Positions 1 to 9,329 of a DNA stretch of 64,000 nt are shown here, piece after piece. Each line of letters opens with the position of its first letter. Position 1 is the stretch's first letter. A program made the translations under genes and the position numbers. Under the pieces are notes generated by a model, which ran no database searches, was not told the DNA's origin, and worked only from the letters and a program-made list of their open reading frames with translations. The stretch comes from Halobacteriales archaeon QS_4_69_34. Lineage in GTDB: Archaea > Halobacteriota > Halobacteria > Halobacteriales > Halococcaceae. The stretch spans positions 1 to 64,000 of the forward strand of contig PXRN01000005.1 of NCBI GenBank assembly GCA_003021045.1, written 5' to 3'.

Positions 1-405
1 CGCACCCCCGGCGAGCGCCGCCACGAACGCCCGATCGAGATCGGCGGCCGCCGCGTCCGCACCCACCATCACCGTCCGATCGTCGACGTACTCGCTCGTC
101 CGACAGACGAGGCTCCGGTCGTTCGTGAACGCGAGTTCCGGATGACCGCGCCCGCGAATCGTCGCGGTGTGATCGCCCGCCTCGAACGTCGCGGTGATCG
201 TCGCGTCGGCGTCGCGACAGGCCACGACGAATCCCGGAACGAAGTCGGCGGGCGTGCGGTCGGCCTCGATCCCGAGGATGCAGTCGCCCGCGGGCGTGAG
301 GGAGTCGTCACTCGTCAGTTCGAGCGTGCTCGCGTGGACGGCGCTGACGTGTTCGTGACCGCGGGCGTGGACGACCTGCGTCCGTTCCGCACCCGATTCC
401 TCCAT
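1..405 (-). CDS. DUF371 family protein, 3' end outside window
   Basis: The reading frame starts with ATG at 405 and stays open to the window edge (135 codons seen), so the C-terminus is missing. The protein begins MEESGAERTQVVHARGHEHV and continues through HASTLELTSDD and PAGDCILGIEAD. That order (a GH.. segment, H-x-T-T/S-LE-T, then GDCI-G) is the pattern I know from the archaeal DUF371 family, whose function is not established. A TATA-like element (CTAAGT on the minus strand) lies about 27 bases before the ATG, which supports this start and a leaderless transcript. The family is assigned from memory of the motif; no function is claimed. Confidence 0.75.
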   Translation of the reverse strand, partial: MEESGAERTQVVHARGHEHVSAVHASTLELTSDDSLTPAGDCILGIEADRTPADFVPGFVVACRDADATITATFEAGDHTATIRGRGHPELAFTNDRSLVCRTSEYVDDRTVMVGADAAAADLDRAFVAALAGGA

Positions 406-460
406 ACCGTCAGACCCGCGAGCGGGGAACTTAGCCTCGCGGATCGCGGGCGCGACTCAC

Positions 461-534
461 AGGGATTGTTTGAGTCACTACGGCGTGTCGCCGACCTGAG
501 AGTCGGCGGCGACCGGTAGCCGGTCACAATCCCT
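461..534. repeat. Dispersed palindrome, copy 1
   Basis: Nine-base outer arms are exactly complementary (AGGGATTGT at 461-469 and ACAATCCCT at 526-534). Inside them a second, imperfect stem ends in a strong GTCGGCG/CGCCGAC pair around a short loop near 497-502. The same architecture, length and several words (CGCCG..., GGCGGCG, ACCGGTA, GTCACAA) recur at 9902-9978. Both copies overlap the stop codon of a small minus-strand gene, so they may act as transcript-end hairpins or be miniature mobile elements. Confidence 0.65.
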
Positions 535-754
535 CTCGGGCCTGTGCGACGACGGTCACCGTGACCGCTCCGCAGGTACACTCGTAGGCGCGGCGCTCGC
601 GCGGGCCGTTGGCCCGCTCGAACGGCCCGAGGCGCGTAGCGCCTCGCTGCTCGCCCGCCTCCTCACGGAAGACGAGCGCGGGCCGGTCGGCGTCGAGCGC
701 GCGCCCGCAGTCGGCTGCCTCGCAGGTCGGCGTGAACTCCTCGAACACATCCAT
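524..754 (-). CDS. Small CxxxxCG/CxCG zinc-binding-type protein
   Basis: A 76-residue acidic protein starting MDVFEEFTPTCEAADCGRAL. It has two cysteine knuckle-like pairs, C-E-A-A-D-C-G near residues 11-17 and C-T-C-G near 58-61, so it probably binds one zinc ion. Haloarchaea carry many such small zinc proteins, mostly of unknown role. I chose the ATG at 754 over an upstream in-frame ATG because it begins right before the conserved-looking part. The stop codon lies inside the palindrome at 461-534, which could end its transcript. Confidence 0.6.
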   Translation of the reverse strand: MDVFEEFTPTCEAADCGRALDADRPALVFREEAGEQRGATRLGPFERANGPRERRAYECTCGAVTVTVVAQAREGL

Positions 755-977
755 ACTGGGGGATCGAGGCACGTCAATCCGAGCCGCGCGTGGAGCGAAA
801 GTGAAACCGTCGGCCGGCGGACGGTCGTCTCGCGACCACTCCCTGATGGAGTTGACGAACGAGCGGACCGCGAGGCGACGGCCGCGACGACGCCGGTCGG
901 TGCCGGCTCCCGTGGCGCGAGGGGCCGAAGCCTGCGAGGCGAAAGGGCCATCACGAACGCGCGCCCCGGCGCGAACG

Positions 978-3005
978 ATGGTCGAACTCGGGGAGTGGGG
1001 GGCCGCGGTCGCCGATCCCGACGAGGAACCGCCCGACCGTGTGGCGTGGACCCCGGTCGAGGTCCCCGGCAGCCCCCCGGCGTTCGCCGGCGCGGAGGCC
1101 GTCGTCTACCGGACGACGTTTCCCGACCCACGCGGGAGCGACACCGAACGGGCCCTGCTCGACCTACGCGGGCTGTACGCCCACGCCCGAATCTGGTTGA
1201 ACGGCACGCTCCTCGGGAGCCACGACGCGTATTTCGTCCCCTTTCGCCGGGCGTTCGAGCCCGCGGCCGAAAACGAGCTGCTCGTCACGTGTCGCGCCCC
1301 CGAGGACCCCTTCGGTGGCGTTCACGACACGACACTCGTCGCTCCCGAGGGATCCGTCCCGGGGATCCTGTGGGGCGCGAGCGTCGAGGCCGTCCCCGCG
1401 AACTTCGTCGCGGACCTCGCGGTTCGTCCGCGCGGGATCGACCCGCGGGGGACCGACGCCGGCGATGGGCCCGGACGGGCCGATGCAGGGAGCCAGAGCG
1501 GCGGAGCAGCCGGCGACGGGAACCTCGAGGGGCCGCGGATCGACGTGACCGTCACCGTCGACGCCGGGACCGACCTGCGCAATCGGATCGCGCTCTCCTC
1601 GTCCCCGGTGGGCTTCGAGGGCTCCAGTTCCGCGGGGCGAATCGCGGTCGACGCCGCGGCCGGCGAGCGCGTCCGCGTCGAGGGGAGCCTCCCGGTCCGC
1701 GAGCCCGAGCGGTGGTGGCCCCGGGGCTTCGGCGAGCCCCGCCGCTACGCCGTGCGTGCGTCGCTCGGCGGAAGCGAGCAGGTGGTGAAAACCGGCTTCA
1801 GGACCGTCGCGTACGGCGAGGACGGGCTGGTGGTCAACGGCCAGCGCGTTCCCGTCCGTGGGTTCGAGTCGCTCCCCGACGCGACCGCGTCCGCCGGGCC
1901 CGGCGCGGGCGACCGCGCCACGAGTGCCGTCGAACGCGCCGTGGCGGCCAACGCGAACCTGCTCCGCCCACACGCCCACGTCCCGCCGCCGGCGTTTCAC
2001 GAGGCCGCCGCCGCGGCGGGGCTGCTCGTCCACCAGCCCTTGCCCTACTGTGCCGGCGAGTTCGACGTCGAGCGCGGGCGGGCAATCGCCCGGGCGCTCG
2101 GCACACAGCACGGCCACCGCCCGAGCCTCGTCGCGTTCGGCGTCCCCGAGGATTCCCGCCGGCTCTTCGGTGAGGACCGGCCGGCGGACGATCCGGGCTG
2201 GCGGTCCCGGCGCGCGCTCGACCCGACGCCGACGGCGGCAGCCGCAGCGGTCACGGCGGCGCTCCCGGACGGCCACCCGGTTCTCCCACTCGCCGGGCTC
2301 CCCGGAACGGCCGAGCGCTACCCGGACTGGGAGCCCGAAGCCGTCGCGTGGGTGCTCGACAGCCTCGGCCACCTCGGCGATGTCGAGGCACTCACGCGGT
2401 GTCTCGTCGCCGCGGCGTCGGCGACAGGCGGGAACGCCAAGGACGCGTCGAACGCGGGCGCGTCGGTCGCGGCGAGTTCGGACGGGTCGTCCACGACGGA
2501 CGCGAGCCCCTTTCCGGCGGACACGGAGTGGCTGCCGCCGCCGGGGACGAACGCGCCGACCGACGGGGACTCCCCCGCCGAGGACCCTCGCGCCGCGGCA
2601 CTGACGCTCAAGACCGTGGTCGAGACGCTCCGGTGCTCGGGCAGCGAGCTCCTCACCGCCCTCGACCTCCGCGCCGCGACGACCGACGACGGACGCGGCG
2701 ACCCCTCCGGCGAACGGATCGAGCGGTTCGTGTCCGACGACGGGGCGCTCGCGGCGTCGTTCGCGCCGGCACAGGCGTTCCTCGACGAGCCGACCACCGG
2801 GAGCGTCGGCGTGACCGTGGTCAACGACACCCCCGAGCCCGTCGCCGGGCGGCTCGACTGTGTCGTCGGCGACGACGGCGACGGCATCGAGGTGGCCGTC
2901 GACCCGCTCGACAACGAGCTCGTCGGGCGGGTCACCATCCCCGACGGGGCGACGCGCGTCGAGCTCTCGCTCGCCGACCGGCAGCCGAACGTCTACCACC
3001 TGTGA
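978..3005 (+). CDS. Divergent glycoside hydrolase family 2-like protein
   Basis: A 675-residue cytosolic protein (no signal peptide) with the GH2 layout. The N-terminal sandwich has LNGTLLGSHDAYFVPF near residues 74-90, a beta domain has WWPRGFG near 239-245, and the start of the barrel reads VVNGQRVPVRGFESL. The segment LLRPHAHVPPPAFHEAAAAAG matches the family's R-x-H-Y-P region. The usual catalytic N-E pair after HRPSLVAFG appears as P-E, so the asparagine is lost while a glutamate remains. No second catalytic glutamate is obvious, and residues of about 480-530 are a low-complexity linker. It may be a non-catalytic sugar-binding relative. A longer open frame extends upstream, but its composition is unlike the protein. 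Confidence 0.6.
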   Translation: MVELGEWGAAVADPDEEPPDRVAWTPVEVPGSPPAFAGAEAVVYRTTFPDPRGSDTERALLDLRGLYAHARIWLNGTLLGSHDAYFVPFRRAFEPAAENELLVTCRAPEDPFGGVHDTTLVAPEGSVPGILWGASVEAVPANFVADLAVRPRGIDPRGTDAGDGPGRADAGSQSGGAAGDGNLEGPRIDVTVTVDAGTDLRNRIALSSSPVGFEGSSSAGRIAVDAAAGERVRVEGSLPVREPERWWPRGFGEPRRYAVRASLGGSEQVVKTGFRTVAYGEDGLVVNGQRVPVRGFESLPDATASAGPGAGDRATSAVERAVAANANLLRPHAHVPPPAFHEAAAAAGLLVHQPLPYCAGEFDVERGRAIARALGTQHGHRPSLVAFGVPEDSRRLFGEDRPADDPGWRSRRALDPTPTAAAAAVTAALPDGHPVLPLAGLPGTAERYPDWEPEAVAWVLDSLGHLGDVEALTRCLVAAASATGGNAKDASNAGASVAASSDGSSTTDASPFPADTEWLPPPGTNAPTDGDSPAEDPRAAALTLKTVVETLRCSGSELLTALDLRAATTDDGRGDPSGERIERFVSDDGALAASFAPAQAFLDEPTTGSVGVTVVNDTPEPVAGRLDCVVGDDGDGIEVAVDPLDNELVGRVTIPDGATRVELSLADRQPNVYHL

Positions 3006-3122
3006 TCCGCTCGGTTCATCGCCGCCGTCGGGGACCGTCGCCCCGAGGGTGACCACCACGCCGGCACCGAAGCGGCACGGGCGGGGCGAGGGGTTTAGGG
3101 CGCTGGCCCGCCTACCCGGTCC

Positions 3123-3701
3123 GTGCGCAGGTCGCGTCTCGTCTTCGGGCTCGCCGCCGTCTTCGCCGGTCTGAGCGTCTTCCTCGCCGTTCTCGGCTTC
3201 GTCTCTACGCCCCTCTTTTTCGTCCTCGCGATCCCGTTCGGGCTGACCACCTACACGCTGTGGTATCACGCGACGGGCCGGCTCCGCGAGCGGGCACGCC
3301 GGGGGACCCGCTGGGGCCGCCGGACCCGGCGCTCGCCCGACGCGGGGGACGCGACCGCCGGACGGGGCGGATTCGGCACGGGTCCGCGCGAGGAGTGGAC
3401 CGGCTCCCGGAGCGACGGAGGGGGGCGGACCGGACGCGGTTTCGGCGGACGGGTCGGCGGTCGACGCCGGACCACACGCGAGGGGGGACGGCGAACGGCG
3501 ACCGCTCGATCGGGGCCGAGCGCCGCCGAGGCCTACGCGGCGCTCGGTCTCGATCCCGGCGCGGACGACGGCGCGGTGCGGCGGGCCTACCGCGAGAAGG
3601 TAAAGCAGGTCCACCCCGACGCCGAGGGCGGCAGCGAGGACGCGTTCAAGCGCGTCAACGAGGCCTACGAGCGCCTCTCCGGCGGCCGACAGGCCAACTG
3701 A
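3123..3701 (+). CDS. Membrane-anchored J-domain protein
   Basis: A 192-residue protein with GTG start. Residues of about 5-25 and 27-48 form two membrane helices. A basic Gly/Arg-rich linker (about 50-130) follows, and a J domain occupies the C-terminus (about 135-190) with the HPD tripeptide at 164-166 in KVKQVHPDAEGG. The J domain should recruit and stimulate a Hsp70 (DnaK) at the membrane. It lacks the Gly/Phe and zinc domains of full DnaJ, so it is a specialised type III co-chaperone. GTTTAGGG centred about 27 bases upstream supports the GTG start. The partner client is unknown. Confidence 0.85.
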   Translation: MRRSRLVFGLAAVFAGLSVFLAVLGFVSTPLFFVLAIPFGLTTYTLWYHATGRLRERARRGTRWGRRTRRSPDAGDATAGRGGFGTGPREEWTGSRSDGGGRTGRGFGGRVGGRRRTTREGGRRTATARSGPSAAEAYAALGLDPGADDGAVRRAYREKVKQVHPDAEGGSEDAFKRVNEAYERLSGGRQAN

Positions 3702-3737
3702 TCGAAGCCGTTAGGTCGACTCGGCCGTCCCCGACCC

Positions 3738-4384
3738 GTGACGGACGCGACCGTCCTGCCCCCGCCCTGCTCGCCGCACAGGCGGGTCCGCTCCCGGCCG
3801 TCACGCCCGGGATGGCGGTGGTGTTCGCCGTCGTCGGCCTCGCGTTCGTGCTGTTCGTCACGGAACTCGTTCCGGTCGAGCACTCGGCGGCGTCGTGGCG
3901 ATGGTCGCAACCGGCGTGCTCCGGCCGCGCGAACTGTACGACGGGGTCGACTGGAGCGTGATCGTCCTGCTCGCGGGGGTGCTCCCGCTCGGGGTCGCCA
4001 TGACCGGGACCGGCGCGGCGGCGCTTCTGGGCGCGCTCGTTGCCTCGACCGCGACGGTGCTGCCGGCGATCGGGATGCTCTACCTGTTCTATCTCCTCAC
4101 GGGGCTGCTCACGGAGGTAGTGAGCAACGCCGCGAGCGTCGCGCTCATGTCCCGGTCGGGGTGAGCGCCGCCGAGGCGGTCGGGGCGAACCCGTTCGCAT
4201 TCGTGCTCGCGGTCACGTTCGCCGCGAGCACGGCGTTCCTGACGCCCGTCGGCTACCAGACGAACCTGTTCGTCTACGGTCCCGGCGGCTACCGTTTCGG
4301 GGACTTCTTCCGGGTGGGCCGCCCCTTCGGCTGCTCCTCTCGATCGTGACGACGCTCGCCATCGCCGGCCTCTTCGGGCTCTGA
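3738..4384 (+). pseudogene. SLC13-type permease remnant
   Basis: Three reading frames together encode pieces of an SLC13/CitT-like anion permease. They are [20 protein letters not shown] with a following VTELVPVE, then [20 protein letters not shown] through [18 protein letters not shown], then [20 protein letters not shown], and a last [16 protein letters not shown] before TGA. At least three frame changes and large deletions leave about 200 of the usual roughly 600 residues. The original start is probably the GTG at 3738, since a TATA-like CGTTAGG lies about 27 bases before it. The T-E-V-V-S-N-A and T-P-V-G-Y-Q-T-N motifs are the family's conserved hairpin and pore segments. The gene cannot make a working transporter. 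Confidence 0.8.
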
Positions 4385-4603
4385 GCCTCGGCGGTCCCCA
4401 TTGTCCGACGGTGAGGGACCAAGCCAATCTGCCGTCGAGCGGGTCGGCGATCGGGACCCGGGCCGACCGACGACGATCGGCCCGCCGGGAACCCAATCGG
4501 TATGTCCGCGGACGGACGAGCGGGGTCATGCATCGACCGAGGCGAACCACGGTGACCGGCGGAGCACGACGACTGCCGAGAGGACGATGACCGGCGGAAC
4601 ACG

Positions 4604-5308
4604 ATGACCGCGCCGCTCGCGGTCGACATCGACGGTACGCTCACGGGGCCCGAGCGCGCGCTCGATCCGCGCGCGCTCGCCGCCCTCGGCGAGTGGGCGG
4701 GGCCGGTCGTGATCGCCACGGGTAAGGCCCTCCCCTACCCGGTCGCGCTGTGTGAGTTCGCCGGCCGCCCCATCGCCGTGGTCGCCGAGAACGGCGGCGT
4801 AGTCTGTATCGGAGCGGACGCCGCGGCCGATGGGGAGGGCGAACTCGTCGTCGAGGGCGACCGCGAGGCCGCGCAAGCGGTCGCGGACGACTACACCGAT
4901 GCCGGTGCCGGTCGCGACCTCGGCTGGGGCGCGCTCGACATCGTGAACCGCTGGCGCGAGACGGAGGTCGCCGTGAGCCGCGCCTCGCCCGTCGAACCCC
5001 TGCGCGAGCTGGCCGCCGAGCGCGGGCTCGACGTGGTCGACACCGGCTTCGCCTACCACGTCAAGTCGCCCGCCGTCGACAAGGGTCGCGCTCTCCGGAC
5101 GGCCGCCGACCGGTTGGGGCTCGAAGGAGAAGACTTCGTCGCAATCGGGGACTCCGAGAACGACGCGGCGGCCTTCCAGGCGGCGGGGCGATCGTTCGCC
5201 GTGGCGAACGCCGACGCGACGGCGAAGCGGGCGGCCGATTCGGTGACCGAGGCGGCCTACTCGGAGGGGTTTCTCGAAGCGCTCGCCGGCGTCGAGGGCG
5301 AGCGCTAG
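4604..5308 (+). CDS. pgp: Phosphoglycolate phosphatase, archaeal HAD type
   Basis: A 234-residue HAD-superfamily phosphatase. The nucleophile motif is VDIDGTLT (Asp8 nucleophile, Asp10 acid/base). The cap-side IATGK motif, K-S-P-A-V-D-K-G and IGDSENDAAAF with its metal-binding aspartates complete the active site. Archaeal enzymes of this subfamily convert 2-phosphoglycolate to glycolate, and length and motif order match. No membrane segments are present. The start is the first ATG before the DxD motif; no clear TATA-like element sits at -27, so the mRNA may have a leader. Confidence 0.85.
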   Translation: MTAPLAVDIDGTLTGPERALDPRALAALGEWAGPVVIATGKALPYPVALCEFAGRPIAVVAENGGVVCIGADAAADGEGELVVEGDREAAQAVADDYTDAGAGRDLGWGALDIVNRWRETEVAVSRASPVEPLRELAAERGLDVVDTGFAYHVKSPAVDKGRALRTAADRLGLEGEDFVAIGDSENDAAAFQAAGRSFAVANADATAKRAADSVTEAAYSEGFLEALAGVEGER

Positions 5309-5454
5309 CGGCGCGACGGCGATGGCGAGCGATCGTGGCCCCACGTCCACAGTCCGTGGTTCGCCGGTCGCGGGTCCGGCGGACGGCTTGGACCCGCCGT
5401 GTGGACGATGCCGATTCCGGAGGAAGTTTGTACACCGGAGTGGTGTGTGCACGC

Positions 5455-7125
5455 ATGGGCCCCGACCGGGCCGTCCTCGAACGTGCCGTGGCGGCGGGCG
5501 AACGCGAGGGCGGCAGCGTCGAGTTCAAGGAGCGACTCACGCGGGACCTCCATCTCGCGGACGGACGACGCGAGAGCCTCGCCGCACAGCTGCGCCACCG
5601 CGTGCTCTCCGGGGACGGCGAGGCCACCTACGTCGTCGGCGTCACCGACGACGGCGGGCTCGCCGGGCTCGATCCCGAGGCGTTCGCCGAGTCGATGGAC
5701 GTGCTGTCACTGCTCGCCGAGGAGGCCGACGCGCACATCGAGGACGCCCAGACGTGGGGCATCGGCGACGCCGATCGACGGGCCGACGCTGATCGGAGAG
5801 CCGACGTCGACGGCAGCGGGGAGGCCGGGAGGGACGAGGGGACGGGCATCGTCGGCGTCGCCGCGGTCCGGGAGGGCGCGCTCATCGACGACGACCACAT
5901 CGTCGTCGGCACCGCGGGCCACGTCGACCACGGGAAGAGTACCCTCGTTGGATCGCTCGTCACCGGCCGGGCCGACGACGGCGATGGCAGTACGCGCTCG
6001 TTTCTCGACGTCCAGCCCCACGAGGTCGAACGCGGGCTCTCGGCGGATCTCTCCTATGCGGTCTACGGCTTCGATGGCGGGGAGCCGATCCGAATGGACA
6101 ATCCCGACCGGAAGACCGACCGGGCGCGGGTCGTCGAGGAGGCCGACAGGCTGGTGTCGTTCGTCGACACGGTGGGCCACGAGCCGTGGCTCCGGACGAC
6201 CATCAGGGGGCTGGTGGGCCAGAAGCTCGACTACGGACTCCTCACCGTGGCCGCCGACGACGGCCCCACGAAGACGACCCGCGAGCACCTCGGGGTCCTG
6301 CTGGCGACCGAACTCCCGACGATCGTCGCCATCACCAAGGCCGACGCCGCAAGCGAGGAGCGCGCCATCGAGGTCGAGCACGAGGTCGAGCGCCTCCTGC
6401 GTGACGTGGGCCGAACGCCCCTCCGGATCGAGCGCCACGGGGTCGACGCCGCCGTCGAGGAGGTCTGCGAGACCGTCGTGCCCGTCCTCCGGACGAGCGC
6501 CGTCACGACCGACGGGTTGGACGCCCTCGACGAGCTGTTCGAGCGCCTCCCCAAAACCGGTGCGAGCGAAGGACCGTTCTCGATGTACGTCGACCGCTCC
6601 TACCAGGTGACCGGCGTCGGCGCGGTCGCTTCGGGCACTGTGCGCTCGGGTACAGTGGAAGCCGGCGACGAGCTCCTGTTGGGGCCGATGGCGGACGGCT
6701 CCTTCCGGGCGGTCGAAGCGCGCTCGATCGAGATGCACTACCACCGGGTCGACCGGGCGCGGGCGGGCCGAATAGTCGGAATCGCGCTCAAGGGCGTCCG
6801 CGAGGCCGACGTCGAGCGCGGGATGGCGCTGCTCCCGCGCGAGGCCGAGCCCACCCCCGTCCGAGAGTTCGAGGCCGAGGTGATGGTGCTGAACCACCCC
6901 ACCCGGATCGACGACGGCTACGAGCCCGTCGTCCATCTCGAAACCGCGAGCGAGGCCGCTGCGTTCTACCCGTCGGGCGGTCGACTCCTCCCTGGTGACG
7001 CCGGCGAGGCGACGATCCGGTTCAAGTTCCGCCCCTACCTCGTCGAAGTCGGACAGAAGTTCGTCTTCCGGGAGGGCCAGAGCAAAGGGGTGGGGACCGT
7101 GACGGGCGTGACGCCCGCCGAATGA
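5455..7125 (+). CDS. GTPBP1-like translational GTPase
   Basis: A 556-residue cytosolic protein. An N-terminal domain of about 100 residues (GGSVEFKERLT..., AQLRHRVLSGDGEATYVVGV) precedes a low-complexity DADRRAD linker near 106-120. The EF-Tu-like G domain has G1 AGHVDHGKST (154-163), G3 DTVGHE and G4 TKAD, followed by two beta-barrel domains. This is the architecture of archaeal and eukaryotic GTPBP1 proteins, which resemble EF-Tu/eEF1A and act in translation or mRNA decay. GTTTGTAC centred about 27 bases upstream of the chosen ATG supports the start. An in-frame extension further upstream has atypical composition. Confidence 0.85.
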   Translation: MGPDRAVLERAVAAGEREGGSVEFKERLTRDLHLADGRRESLAAQLRHRVLSGDGEATYVVGVTDDGGLAGLDPEAFAESMDVLSLLAEEADAHIEDAQTWGIGDADRRADADRRADVDGSGEAGRDEGTGIVGVAAVREGALIDDDHIVVGTAGHVDHGKSTLVGSLVTGRADDGDGSTRSFLDVQPHEVERGLSADLSYAVYGFDGGEPIRMDNPDRKTDRARVVEEADRLVSFVDTVGHEPWLRTTIRGLVGQKLDYGLLTVAADDGPTKTTREHLGVLLATELPTIVAITKADAASEERAIEVEHEVERLLRDVGRTPLRIERHGVDAAVEEVCETVVPVLRTSAVTTDGLDALDELFERLPKTGASEGPFSMYVDRSYQVTGVGAVASGTVRSGTVEAGDELLLGPMADGSFRAVEARSIEMHYHRVDRARAGRIVGIALKGVREADVERGMALLPREAEPTPVREFEAEVMVLNHPTRIDDGYEPVVHLETASEAAAFYPSGGRLLPGDAGEATIRFKFRPYLVEVGQKFVFREGQSKGVGTVTGVTPAE

Positions 7126-7134
7126 GTTCGTGAC

Positions 7135-7806
7135 CTACCGCCACGGCGGTTCGCGGAGATCGGCCATCGAGCCGAGCCGGTAGTCGGGGACCGGGTCGGG
7201 CTCGCTTCCGTCGTCGAGCCACGCCGACCGGACGCCCGCGGCCCGCGCGCCGGCGACGTCCGATGCGAGCGAGTTGCCGACGTGAACGGTCGATTCCGGA
7301 GCCGCGTCGAGGGCGGCGAGCGCCCGGCGGAACGGCTCGGGGTCGGGCTTGGCGGGAACGCCGTAGCCCGCGTGGACGACGGTTTCGAACGCGTCGTCCA
7401 GCCCGAGCCCGGCGAGCTTCGCGGCCTGCATCCCCGGCGCGCCGTTCGTCACCACGCCGAGGCGGTACTCGACTCCGAGCGCGTCGACGGCCTCGCGCGC
7501 CCCGGGCACGAAGTCGACGGCCTCGTGGTCCCGTTCGTCGGCGTACACCGCGGCGACCGCGCGGCCGAGGTCCCGACCGCGGCCGCGCGCCTCGGCGATG
7601 GCCGCGAAACAGGCCGCACGGAGCTCGGCAACCGAGTCGGTGCTCCCGACGAACTCGCCGTAGCGGGCGTGGTAGTCCGCGAGCTCGAAAAAGGGCTCGA
7701 CGCCGACCCGCTCGAAGGCGATCGAGAGGAGCTCGGCCCCCGAGCGGCGGTACGCACAGAGGGTGTCGTCGACGTCGAACAGGACCACCTCGACGGGCGT
7801 GGTCAT
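7135..7806 (-). CDS. HAD-family hydrolase
   Basis: A 223-residue HAD hydrolase with motif I FDVDDTLCAYRR near residues 9-20, motif II VVTNGAPG, the motif III lysine in GVPAKPDPEPF, and a motif IV region VHVGNSLASDVAGARAAG. A helical cap lies between motifs I and II, as in subfamily I phosphatases (phosphoglycolate phosphatase-like or haloacid dehalogenase-like). The substrate cannot be read from sequence. It converges with the GTPBP1-like gene, with nine bases between stop codons. A minus-strand GACTTATGTC element about 27 bases before the ATG supports the start. Confidence 0.85.
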   Translation of the reverse strand: MTTPVEVVLFDVDDTLCAYRRSGAELLSIAFERVGVEPFFELADYHARYGEFVGSTDSVAELRAACFAAIAEARGRGRDLGRAVAAVYADERDHEAVDFVPGAREAVDALGVEYRLGVVTNGAPGMQAAKLAGLGLDDAFETVVHAGYGVPAKPDPEPFRRALAALDAAPESTVHVGNSLASDVAGARAAGVRSAWLDDGSEPDPVPDYRLGSMADLREPPWR

Positions 7807-7893
7807 CGCCGTGCGGTAGACGACGTCGTGACATAAGTCGACCGGCGTGACGACGCCGACGGGCGGCAGGTGGCGGGCGGTGGGCGGCGACCG

Positions 7894-8391
7894 TCAGCGG
7901 GGACGGTAGCCCCCGTCGACGCGCTCGGCGAGGCCGAGCAGGGTCGCCCACCCGCACAGTCGCCGGGTGCGCTCGCGCCAGTGGGCCTCCGGGTCGGGCC
8001 GGCGGTGGCGTTCCCACGCCGGGACGGGTTCACGGAGTCGCTCGAAGGCGGCGTCGGCGTCGAGCGGGCCGTCGGCCGCGTCGAGCGCGTCGAGGAGCTC
8101 CCGGGCCCCGTAGACGCGCTCGCGGAAGGCGGCAGCGAGCTCGTCGCGTCCCGGTCCGTCCCGGGGCCGCCGGAGACGCCCGTCGGTTCGCTCGACGAGG
8201 CCGAGCGCCCGGAGGAAAGCGAGCCACTCGCCGGCCGCTTCGTGCGAGCGGAGGCCGAGCCGGTCGCCGGTCCGGGCGAGCAGCCGAGCGGCGCAGTCCT
8301 CGGCGCTGACGGGCACGAGCGGGATCGCGCGCCGCGCTGCGTCGACGGCCGCGAGGTCGTCCGGCGGCGCGGGGATGGGCTTGTGTCTCAC
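7894..8391 (-). CDS. Conserved haloarchaeal protein translated with mch
   Basis: A 165-residue soluble protein with a GTG start that shares four bases (GTGA) with the stop of mch, so the two are probably translationally coupled. The sequence looks helical and charged: segments such as AAGEWLAFLRALGLVER and WATLLGLAERVDGGYRPR resemble winged-helix folds at both ends. I do not recognise a named family. Coupling to mch suggests a role near one-carbon metabolism or its regulation, but that is inference from position only. Confidence 0.6.
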   Translation of the reverse strand: MRHKPIPAPPDDLAAVDAARRAIPLVPVSAEDCAARLLARTGDRLGLRSHEAAGEWLAFLRALGLVERTDGRLRRPRDGPGRDELAAAFRERVYGARELLDALDAADGPLDADAAFERLREPVPAWERHRRPDPEAHWRERTRRLCGWATLLGLAERVDGGYRPR

Positions 8392-9329
8392 GGGACCGGG
8401 AGGTCGAAGGATTCGGCCAGCAGCGCCTCGTCGCGCCCGCCGAGGACGTGGGTGGACCCGTCGATCACGTCCACGGTCACCCGCGCCGGCGCGAAGACCG
8501 CCGCGGGGACGTCGGCGACCTCCCAATCTCTCTCCTCGAAGACCTCGCCGAGGGGCGTGCCGTACTCCGTAGCCGCCGTCGAGGGGAGCTCCTCGAAGCG
8601 ATCGAACCCCTCCGCGACGGTGAGGTGGACCCGCCCGCCGTAGGCGAGTGCATCGTTCGTCCGACCGATGGCGGTCCCCTCGGTGCGGCTCACCGGCGCG
8701 ACCGGCGCGCTCGCGCTCGCCGAGCGCACGTCGAGGGGATCGTAGCCCAGCTCCGAGAGCCGAAAGACCGCCAGCTCGGCGGCGCGGGCGGCGACGGTGA
8801 CGCTGCCGACGAGGCTGCCCGTGGGGAACGCCGGCAGGAAGACGGCGGTGGGCTCGACGCCCGCCAGTTCGGCGACGTGCTCGGCGACCGCATCCCCCGG
8901 AAGGCGTTCGGCCTCGACGGCGAGCGTGGCGAACTCGGCGCTCTCGTGGTAGCCGATGCGCCGGAAGGCGTCCTCCTCGGCGACGAGCGCCCGCGCCGGG
9001 CCGCTGCCGAGTCCCTCGAACCCCTCGACGGAGAGTTCCCAGCCGGCCTTGCCCGCACAGAGCAGCGCGAGCGCCGGCCGGTCGGTCGTGAGCTCGACGT
9101 GCGTGCGGGGTGTATCGGCGACCGCCCCCAGCCGCGTCTCGACCGTGGCGAGGCCGGCAGTCTGGATCTCGGCGAGCAACAGTCCGGCCTCGATCCCCCC
9201 TGTCGCCTCGTGACCGAAATCGAGCACCGTCGCGCCGTCGTCGAGTTCGTAGGCCGCGATACCCAGTTCGTCGGCGAACTCGACGGCCTCCTCGACCAGC
9301 CCGAGCGCCATCCGGTTGAGGCTCTCCAT
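8388..9329 (-). CDS. mch: Methenyltetrahydromethanopterin cyclohydrolase
   Basis: A 313-residue enzyme converting methenyl-H4MPT (or the folate analogue used by haloarchaea) to the formyl form, EC 3.5.4.27. It begins MESLNRMALGLVEEAVEFAD. Family features include DFGHEATGGIEAGLLLAEI, TDRPALALLCAGKAGWEL, and SRTEGTAIGRTNDALAYGG near the C-terminus. Length is typical. A minus-strand CCATTTGTCC about 27 bases upstream supports the ATG at 9329. The gene is followed without a gap by the 7894-8391 gene. Confidence 0.9.
   Translation of the reverse strand: MESLNRMALGLVEEAVEFADELGIAAYELDDGATVLDFGHEATGGIEAGLLLAEIQTAGLATVETRLGAVADTPRTHVELTTDRPALALLCAGKAGWELSVEGFEGLGSGPARALVAEEDAFRRIGYHESAEFATLAVEAERLPGDAVAEHVAELAGVEPTAVFLPAFPTGSLVGSVTVAARAAELAVFRLSELGYDPLDVRSASASAPVAPVSRTEGTAIGRTNDALAYGGRVHLTVAEGFDRFEELPSTAATEYGTPLGEVFEERDWEVADVPAAVFAPARVTVDVIDGSTHVLGGRDEALLAESFDLPVP

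Noticed and set aside
1164-3614. An 816-codon open frame antisense to the GH2-like gene
   Set aside because: High GC keeps antisense frames open. The composition is Arg/Gly-rich, with no recognisable domain.
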